From: Micromonospora sp. RP3T
Lineage (GTDB): Bacteria > Actinomycetota > Actinomycetes > Mycobacteriales > Micromonosporaceae
Direction: 5' to 3'
DNA length: 42,512 nucleotides
Assembly: GCF_003027925.1 (NCBI RefSeq)
Contig: NZ_PYPS01000051.1
Coordinates: 1 to 42,512 of the forward strand
The notes beneath the pieces are model-generated. The model searched no databases. It was not told where the DNA came from and was given only the letters and a program-made list of their open reading frames with translations. The translations under genes and the position numbers were made by a program. Below, in pieces: positions 37,481-42,512 of the stretch (position 1 is its first letter; the number at the start of each line of letters is the position of its first letter).

Positions 37481-38173
37481 TCAGGAGGCCTTCGGGCGGC
37501 GGTCCACCACACCGGCGCCGGCCGGCACCGCGAACGCGCCGGCCTCGACCGTCTCGGTGTAGCGGCTCATGGTGAGCTCGGCCGGTTTGCCGTCGAGCGT
37601 GCCGGTGAAGCTGCCGAGCACCCCCTCGGTGGTGACGCAGGCGGTGAAGCGCTCCCCGGCGTCGGTGACGTCGATGCAGGTGGCGTGGTGCCCGGCCAGC
37701 GTGGTGTCGGTCTGCTTGATGACCGCCTGGGGCTCCAGCGCGGCGGCGGTGAGCAGCCGGATCACCGCCGGCGGGGTGACCAGCCCCTGCTTGCGCGCCT
37801 CGTCGTAGACGATCACCGACGGCTTGCCGGCGGTCAGCACCGGCGGGGACATGGTGCAGGAGGTGCGGGCGGTGGTGCTCGCGCACCGGGTCACCGCCTC
37901 CTGGGTCACCGTGATCTTGCCGCCGGGCCAGGCGTAGGTGGAGCGGAGCGGCTTCGCGGTCTGCGCGATCGAGGCGGTCCCGCCGCCGGTGAGCTGGTAT
38001 TCCGCGGCCCAGGTCCGCTCCAGCGCCCGGTCCATCCGCGCGGCGAGGTCGTTGACCAGGTCGGCCCGTCCGAGCGCGACGTCCGCGTCGTCCAGGGCCT
38101 GACAGCCGGTGACCGAGAGCGACGCGATGACCGAGGCGGCGAGCACGCGGAGGGTCGTCGAAGCGGCAGGCAT
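37481..38173 (-). CDS. hypothetical lipoprotein
   Basis: A lipoprotein of 230 aa with a signal peptide and lipobox VTGC (Cys at about residue 23). The mature protein has four further cysteines (ARTSCTMSP, CIDVTDAGERFTACV and others), perhaps two disulfides, and a beta-rich pattern. No family recognised with confidence. The ATG at 38173 has AAGG about 12 nt upstream. It lies between the DUF885 gene (convergent) and eno (divergent). Confidence 0.7.
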   Translation of the reverse strand: MPAASTTLRVLAASVIASLSVTGCQALDDADVALGRADLVNDLAARMDRALERTWAAEYQLTGGGTASIAQTAKPLRSTYAWPGGKITVTQEAVTRCASTTARTSCTMSPPVLTAGKPSVIVYDEARKQGLVTPPAVIRLLTAAALEPQAVIKQTDTTLAGHHATCIDVTDAGERFTACVTTEGVLGSFTGTLDGKPAELTMSRYTETVEAGAFAVPAGAGVVDRRPKAS

Positions 38174-38385
38174 GATGCCCAGCCTTGTCGATCGACGCAA
38201 CCTCTCGCAAACCCGTTGCCGGTTGACGACCGGTAAACCGGGAATGTCCGTCTCATTCGCGGCCCCGGGGTCCGCCCCGAGCGCCGTACCGGGGAGCGGG
38301 GACCGATACGCTGCGTTCAACACCTGCCTCAGCCGCACCGTCGCGGCCCACACCGGACCGGAACACACAAACGAGGAGCGACTCA

Positions 38386-39669
38386 GTGGCAACCATCGAG
38401 GGAATTGTCGCCCGGGAGATCCTGGACTCGCGGGGCAACCCGACGGTCGAGGTCGAGGTCGGGCTCGACGACGGCACGATCGCCCGCGCCGCGGTGCCGT
38501 CCGGCGCCTCCACCGGCGCCTTCGAGGCGGTCGAGCTGCGCGACGGCGACAAGGACCGCTACCTGGGCAAGGGTGTCGAGAAGGCGGTCGCGAACATCGA
38601 GGACCGGATCGTCGACCAGCTCATCGGCTACGAGGCCAGCGAGCAGCGGCTGATCGACCAGAAGATGATCGACATCGACGGCTCGGACAACAAGGGCGAG
38701 CTGGGCGCCAACGCCATCCTCGGCGTCTCCCTGGCCGTGGCGAAGGCCGCCGCCGGCAGCGCCGAGCTGAGCCTCTTCCGCTACCTGGGCGGCCCCAACG
38801 CGCACCTGCTCCCGGTGCCGATGATGAACATCCTCAACGGCGGCGCGCACGCCGACTCGAACGTCGACGTCCAGGAGTTCATGATCGCGCCGATCGGCGC
38901 CCCGACGTTCCGGGACGCGGTCCGCTCCGGCGCCGAGGTCTACCACGCGCTGAAGTCGGTGCTGAAGAAGAAGGGCCTCTCGACCGGCCTCGGCGACGAG
39001 GGCGGCTTCGCCCCGAACCTGCCCACCAACGCCGCCGCGCTTGACCTGATCGCCGAGGCGGTGGAGAAGGCCGGCTACCGGCTCGGCACCGACATCGTCT
39101 TCGCGCTCGACGTGGCCGCCACCGAGTTCTTCGACAACGGCTCCTACACGTTCGAGGGCAGCACCAAGAGCGCCGAGGAGATGAGCAACTACTACACCAA
39201 GCTCGCCGGCGACTACCCGATCGTCTCCATCGAGGACCCGCTCGCCGAGGACGACTGGAGCGGCTGGGCCACGCTCACCGCCGCGCTGGGCGACCGGATC
39301 CAGATCGTCGGTGACGACCTGTTCGTGACCAACCCGCAGCGCATCGCCCGGGGCATCGCCGAGCGGGCCGCCAACGCGGTGCTGGTCAAGGTCAACCAGA
39401 TCGGCTCGCTCACCGAGACGCTGGACGCCGTGGACCTGGCCCACCGGGCCGGCTTCCGGTGCATGATGAGCCACCGCTCCGGCGAGACCGAGGACACCAC
39501 CATCGCCGACCTGGCGGTCGCCACCGGCTGCGGTCAGATCAAGACCGGCGCGCCGGCCCGCTCGGACCGGGTCGCCAAGTACAACCAGCTCCTGCGGATC
39601 GAGGAGGAGCTGGCCGACGCGGCGCGGTACGCCGGCGCCGGCGCGTTCCCGCGTTACCGTTCGGCCTGA
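38386..39669 (+). CDS. eno: enolase
   Basis: A glycolytic enzyme of 427 aa converting 2-phosphoglycerate to PEP. Signatures are AREILDSRGNPTVEVEV at the N-terminus, GDEGGFAPNL (catalytic Glu region), SIEDPLAEDDW (metal ligands), VGDDLFVTNP, and the Lys in LVKVNQIGSLTET. HRSGETEDTTIADLAVA lies before QIKTGAPARSDR. The GTG start has GAGGAGCG upstream. It heads the eno-ftsB-DUF501 run; its product PEP is the substrate of Ppc, encoded in the same window. Confidence 0.98.
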   Translation: MATIEGIVAREILDSRGNPTVEVEVGLDDGTIARAAVPSGASTGAFEAVELRDGDKDRYLGKGVEKAVANIEDRIVDQLIGYEASEQRLIDQKMIDIDGSDNKGELGANAILGVSLAVAKAAAGSAELSLFRYLGGPNAHLLPVPMMNILNGGAHADSNVDVQEFMIAPIGAPTFRDAVRSGAEVYHALKSVLKKKGLSTGLGDEGGFAPNLPTNAAALDLIAEAVEKAGYRLGTDIVFALDVAATEFFDNGSYTFEGSTKSAEEMSNYYTKLAGDYPIVSIEDPLAEDDWSGWATLTAALGDRIQIVGDDLFVTNPQRIARGIAERAANAVLVKVNQIGSLTETLDAVDLAHRAGFRCMMSHRSGETEDTTIADLAVATGCGQIKTGAPARSDRVAKYNQLLRIEEELADAARYAGAGAFPRYRSA

Positions 39670-39698
39670 GGTCGACGCTCCGGGGGAGGGGTGTGACG

Positions 39699-40331
39699 AT
39701 GCAGCAGCGCCGCACACCGGGTGGCCAGCGGCCCGCCCGTCGGCCGGGTCAGGCCGGCCGGGCGGGCGGGGGCCGGACCCGGTCCACGGCCCGCGACGGC
39801 GTCCGCGCGGAGGCACGCGCCGCCGGCCGGTCGCCCGGCGCGTCCCGCGTCACCGAGGGCGTACGCTCCGCGAACCGTCCGGGCGCGGCCCGGCGTACCG
39901 CGGCCGGCGGCCCGGTCAAGCGGCTCACCGCACCCCAACCCCGGCGCTTCACCGGGCGCGCCACAGTGCTGTTCGCGGTGCTGATCGCGCTCGCCCTGGC
40001 GTACACCTACCCGGTCCGGGTCTACCTGGACCAGCAGACCGACATCGAGCGGATGGAGGCGTCCCAGGCGGCGCAGCGGGCGGAGATCGACCGGCTTACC
40101 GCCGAGGCGGCCAAGTGGAAGGACCCGGAGTACGTCAAGACGCAGGCCCGGGAACGGTTCTTCATGGGCAAGCCGGGGGAGACGCTGCTGGTGGTGCTCT
40201 CCGACCCGGACGGGGCCGCCAAGGACGCCGGCAAGGGCGCGAAGCCGGGGGCGCCGCGACCGCCCGACCCCTGGTACGACACGCTGTGGTCGAGCGTGCA
40301 GGCGGCGAACGCCGAGCGCCCCGACAAGTGA
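39699..40331 (+). CDS. ftsB: FtsB/DivIC-type septum formation protein
   Basis: A bitopic division protein of 210 aa. A long basic, Arg/Gly/Ala-rich cytoplasmic N-terminus (1-86) precedes the transmembrane segment (88-105). A coiled coil follows (108-135: DIERMEASQAAQRAEIDRLT), then the DivIC motif KDPEYVKTQARERFFMGKPGE. It would join FtsL and FtsQ in the divisome. The ATG at 39699 has GGGGGAGGGG at good spacing; an in-frame GTG at 39693 is too close. It follows eno by 29 bp, as Rv1024 follows Rv1023. Confidence 0.9.
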   Translation: MQQRRTPGGQRPARRPGQAGRAGGGRTRSTARDGVRAEARAAGRSPGASRVTEGVRSANRPGAARRTAAGGPVKRLTAPQPRRFTGRATVLFAVLIALALAYTYPVRVYLDQQTDIERMEASQAAQRAEIDRLTAEAAKWKDPEYVKTQARERFFMGKPGETLLVVLSDPDGAAKDAGKGAKPGAPRPPDPWYDTLWSSVQAANAERPDK

Positions 40332-40353
40332 GCTACCTCGAAAGGCCCAACCC

Positions 40354-40908
40354 GTGAGCGTCGTACCACCGCAGGAACCGGCGGCGGACTCCGTACCCCC
40401 GCCGGAACGCCGACCGGCCACCGAGGCCGACCTGGCCGCGGTGGCCGCGCAGCTCGGACGCCCGCCGCGCGGCACCCGGGCGGTGGCCCACCGGTGCCCG
40501 TGCGGCCTGCCCGACGTGGTGGAGACGACGCCCCGGCTGGCCGACGGCACGCCGTTCCCGACGCTGTTCTACCTGACCTGCCCGCGGGCCACCGCGGCGT
40601 GCAGCCGGCTGGAGTCGGCCGGGCTGATGAAGGAGATGGCCGACCGGCTCGCCGAGGACCCGGAGTTGGCCGCCAGTTACCGGGCCGCGCACGAGGACTA
40701 CCTGGCCCGCCGCGACGCGATCGGCGAGGTGCCGGAGATCGCCGGCATCTCGGCCGGCGGGATGCCCGGGCGGGTGAAGTGCCTGCACGTGCATCTGGGC
40801 CACGCGTTGGCCGCCGGCCCCGGGGTGAACCCGTTCGGCGACGAGACGCTGGCGCTTGTGGAGAAGTGGTGGGCCGCCGGTCCGTGCGTGGACGTGCCTC
40901 CGGCATGA
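40354..40908 (+). CDS. DUF501 domain protein
   Basis: A protein of 184 aa of DUF501 (Rv1025 type). Conserved stretches are VAHRCPCGLPDVVETTPRLADGTPFPTLFYLTCPR (residues about 45-79), and later GMPGRVKCLHVHLGHALAAGPGVNPFGDE. The Cys and His residues in these motifs could bind a metal. Function unknown. The GTG start follows ftsB by 22 bp, and its stop overlaps the next start as ATGA. Confidence 0.9.
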   Translation: MSVVPPQEPAADSVPPPERRPATEADLAAVAAQLGRPPRGTRAVAHRCPCGLPDVVETTPRLADGTPFPTLFYLTCPRATAACSRLESAGLMKEMADRLAEDPELAASYRAAHEDYLARRDAIGEVPEIAGISAGGMPGRVKCLHVHLGHALAAGPGVNPFGDETLALVEKWWAAGPCVDVPPA

Positions 40909-41417
40909 GTGCCGTCGAGCAGATCGCGGTCCGCCGGGCCCGCACCGCCGACGTGCGCGGCATCCGCCGGCTGGTGGACACGTACACCGACGACCGGCGG
41001 CTGCTCAGCAAGGCCACCGTGACGCTCTACGAGGACGTGCAGGAGTTCCGGGTGGCGGTGACGCCGGACGGCACGGTGGTCGGCTGCGGCGCGCTGCACG
41101 TCATGTGGGAGGACCTGGCCGAGATCCGTACGGTCGCGGTCGACCCGTCCTGCCGCGGGCACCGGATCGGCCACCGGATCGTCGGTGAGCTGATCGATGC
41201 GGCCCGCGAGCTGGGCATCGCCCGGATCTTCGTGCTCACGTTCGAGACCGGCTTCTTCGGCGCGTTCGGCTTCCACGAGATCGACGGCGCCCCGGTGCCG
41301 CAACCGGTCTACGAGCAGCTCCTGCGCTCCTACGACGAAGGTGTGGCCGAGTTCCTCGACCTGGAACGGGTCAAACCCAACACCCTGGGCAACACCCGCA
41401 TGCTGCTGCGCCTCTGA
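40905..41417 (+). CDS. argA: amino-acid N-acetyltransferase, ArgA (Rv2747)-like
   Basis: A GNAT-fold protein of 170 aa. VRRARTADVRGIRRLVDTY, VVGCGALHVMWEDLAEIRTVAVDPSCRGHRIGHRI and FVLTFETGFFGAFGF follow, from memory, M. tuberculosis Rv2747, the stand-alone N-acetylglutamate synthase of arginine biosynthesis. The C-terminal VKPNTLGNTRMLLRL also matches. The acetyl-CoA loop is RGHRIG. It overlaps DUF501 by 4 bp, so it is coupled to it, a place where M. tuberculosis has no gene. No other arginine gene is near. Confidence 0.85.
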   Translation: MSAVEQIAVRRARTADVRGIRRLVDTYTDDRRLLSKATVTLYEDVQEFRVAVTPDGTVVGCGALHVMWEDLAEIRTVAVDPSCRGHRIGHRIVGELIDAARELGIARIFVLTFETGFFGAFGFHEIDGAPVPQPVYEQLLRSYDEGVAEFLDLERVKPNTLGNTRMLLRL

Positions 41418-41434
41418 GCCGCGTCGGGCTGCCG

Positions 41435-41448
41435 TAGGGTGGGCGCCG
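41435..41448 (+). promoter_or_regulatory. leaderless -10 element of ppx
   Basis: TAGGGT at 41435-41440 with a 7-nt spacer to the GTG at 41448. No Shine-Dalgarno. Confidence 0.55.
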
Positions 41449-42389
41449 TGAGCGTGCGCGTGGGGGCCATCGACTGCGGGACCAACTCGATCCGACTGCT
41501 GATCGCGGACCTGCCGGATCCCTCCGCCGGGGAGGCGGCGCCGCTGACCGACGTCAGCCGGCGGATGGAGATCGTGCGGCTGGGTCAGGGCGTCGACCGG
41601 ACGGGCAGGCTCGCGCCCGAGGCGATCGAGCGGACCCGGGTGGCGCTCGCCGACTACGCGGCGGAGATCGAGAAGACCGGCGTGGAGCGGGTGCGCATGT
41701 GCGCCACGTCGGCGTCGCGCGACGCCTCCAACGCCGACGACTTCCGCGCGATGGTCGAGCGGACGCTCGGCGTACCGCCGGAGGTGGTGACCGGCGACGA
41801 GGAGGCCCGGCTGTCGTTCACCGGCGCGGTGCGCGGGCTGCCCGCCGACGCCGAACCGCCGTACCTGGTGGTGGACATCGGCGGTGGCTCGACCGAGTTC
41901 GTGGTCGGCACCCGCGCCGAGGGCGTGCGCGGGGCGATCTCGGTGGACATCGGCTGCGTCCGGATGACCGAGCGGCACCTGCACGGCGATCCGCCCACGC
42001 CGACCGAGATCGCCGCCGCCGAGGCGGACATCGCGGCGGCGGTGGACCGGGCGCTGGCCGCCGTCCCCGGCCGGGAGGCCGCCACACTGGTCGGGCTCGC
42101 CGGTTCGGTCACCACAGTGGTCGCCCTGGCCGAAGGGCTCCGGGAGTACGACCCGAGTCGCATCCACCACGCCCGGGTCCCGTACGCGCGGGTCGCCGAG
42201 GTGACCGCCTACCTGCTCGGCGCCACCCGGGAAGAGCGGCTGGCCGAGCCGGTGATGCACCCCGGCCGGGCGGACGTGATCGGCGCCGGCGCACTGGTGC
42301 TGCGGGTCATCATGGAGCGGGCCGGCATGTCCTCGGTGGTCGCCTCGGAGCACGACATCCTCGACGGCATCGCCTGGAGCCTCGCCTAG
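41448..42389 (+). CDS. Ppx/GppA phosphatase family protein
   Basis: A protein of 313 aa of the exopolyphosphatase/pppGpp phosphatase family (ASKHA fold). The phosphate-1 loop is AIDCGTNSIRLLIAD (residues 7-21). CATSASRDASN and GDEEARLSF follow, then the phosphate-2 loop VDIGGGSTEFV near 143. The length is that of short actinobacterial Ppx proteins such as Rv1026. The C-terminus (EHDILDGIAWSLA) appears complete. An IS end begins at or next to the TAG stop. It has its own leaderless promoter. Confidence 0.92.
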   Translation: MSVRVGAIDCGTNSIRLLIADLPDPSAGEAAPLTDVSRRMEIVRLGQGVDRTGRLAPEAIERTRVALADYAAEIEKTGVERVRMCATSASRDASNADDFRAMVERTLGVPPEVVTGDEEARLSFTGAVRGLPADAEPPYLVVDIGGGSTEFVVGTRAEGVRGAISVDIGCVRMTERHLHGDPPTPTEIAAAEADIAAAVDRALAAVPGREAATLVGLAGSVTTVVALAEGLREYDPSRIHHARVPYARVAEVTAYLLGATREERLAEPVMHPGRADVIGAGALVLRVIMERAGMSSVVASEHDILDGIAWSLA

Positions 42390-42409
42390 GGCCTGTGTCG
42401 AAGTCGGTC
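42390..42409. mobile_element. terminal inverted repeat of an IS5-type element
   Basis: GGCCTGTGTCGAAGTCGGTC directly after the ppx stop. It precedes the transposase 3' end by nearly no gap, as at the right end of IS5-family elements. CTAG (42386-42389), at the ppx stop, could be the target site. The other end is outside the window. Confidence 0.6.
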
Positions 42410-42512
42410 ACAGCCATTCGTTGATGGCGGCGACGTGCACGGTGGCCGCGTAGCGCACGGCGAGTTTGTCGAAGCGGGTGGCCACGGAGCGGTGGCGTTT
42501 GAGGCGGTTGAT
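42408..42512 (-). CDS. IS5 family transposase, C-terminal part (cut by window edge)
   Basis: The last 34 codons and stop of a transposase. It reads RHRSVATRFDKLAVRYAATV and ends NEWL, the usual C-terminus of actinobacterial IS5-family DDE transposases. The gene continues beyond the right edge, so whether it is intact cannot be seen. Confidence 0.85.
   Translation of the reverse strand: MNRLKRHRSVATRFDKLAVRYAATVHVAAINEWL

Overview
The window is about 73% G+C (estimated by eye) and densely coded, with many GTG starts and a strong bias to G/C in third codon positions. Gene content and order point to a high-GC actinomycete, most probably a Micromonospora-like member of the Micromonosporaceae. 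Much of it matches, from memory of Mycobacterium tuberculosis gene order, two conserved actinobacterial blocks: Rv1086 to Rv1110 (short-chain cis-prenyltransferase, phoH2, glpX, DUF4245, xseB, xseA, ispH) and Rv1020 to Rv1026 (mfd, mazG, eno, ftsB/divIC, DUF501, ppx). It is core chromosome rather than a plasmid, prophage or biosynthetic cluster. The only mobile DNA seen is the end of an IS5-type element at the right edge.

Layout. 1-5140: a geranylgeranyl-reductase-like flavoprotein, a cis-prenyltransferase, trehalose-phosphatase OtsB, a small membrane protein whose Shine-Dalgarno lies in a hairpin loop, and a divergent XRE regulator facing two unknown genes. 5200-9660: a short ORF translationally coupled to phoH2 (a probable PhoAT/PhoH2 toxin-antitoxin pair), a secreted lytic transglycosylase-like protein with a long leader, a rhomboid protease and a ferredoxin-NADP reductase. 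9600-11490: a TetR regulator and a divergent epimerase with a multi-site operator, bracketed by two inverted copies of a 55-bp intergenic repeat. 11438-18390: DMT transporter and glpX, DUF4245, lipoproteins, exonuclease VII (xseAB) and ispH. 18400-30170: a large secreted subtilisin, rmuC, a Gly/Asp-rich membrane protein, ppc, a membrane protein, an LD-carboxypeptidase-like S66 enzyme and a variant cyclase. 30260-42390: mfd, a SurA-like lipoprotein, mazG, a DUF885 metallopeptidase, a lipoprotein, eno, ftsB, DUF501, an ArgA-like acetyltransferase and ppx, followed by the IS end.

Three signals run across several genes. First, at least fourteen starts lie 6-7 nt downstream of a TANNNT-like -10 box without a Shine-Dalgarno, as expected for leaderless transcripts. 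Second, at three of these promoters the leaderless start opens a short ORF (22, 27 or 47 codons) whose stop overlaps the start of the real downstream gene (mfd, an unknown gene, phoH2). Third, a GGGGCCCC-centred double repeat sits in three convergent gene gaps and looks like a family of bidirectional terminator elements. I found no CRISPR array, tRNA or rRNA. All names come from motifs and remembered family sequences; no database search was run.
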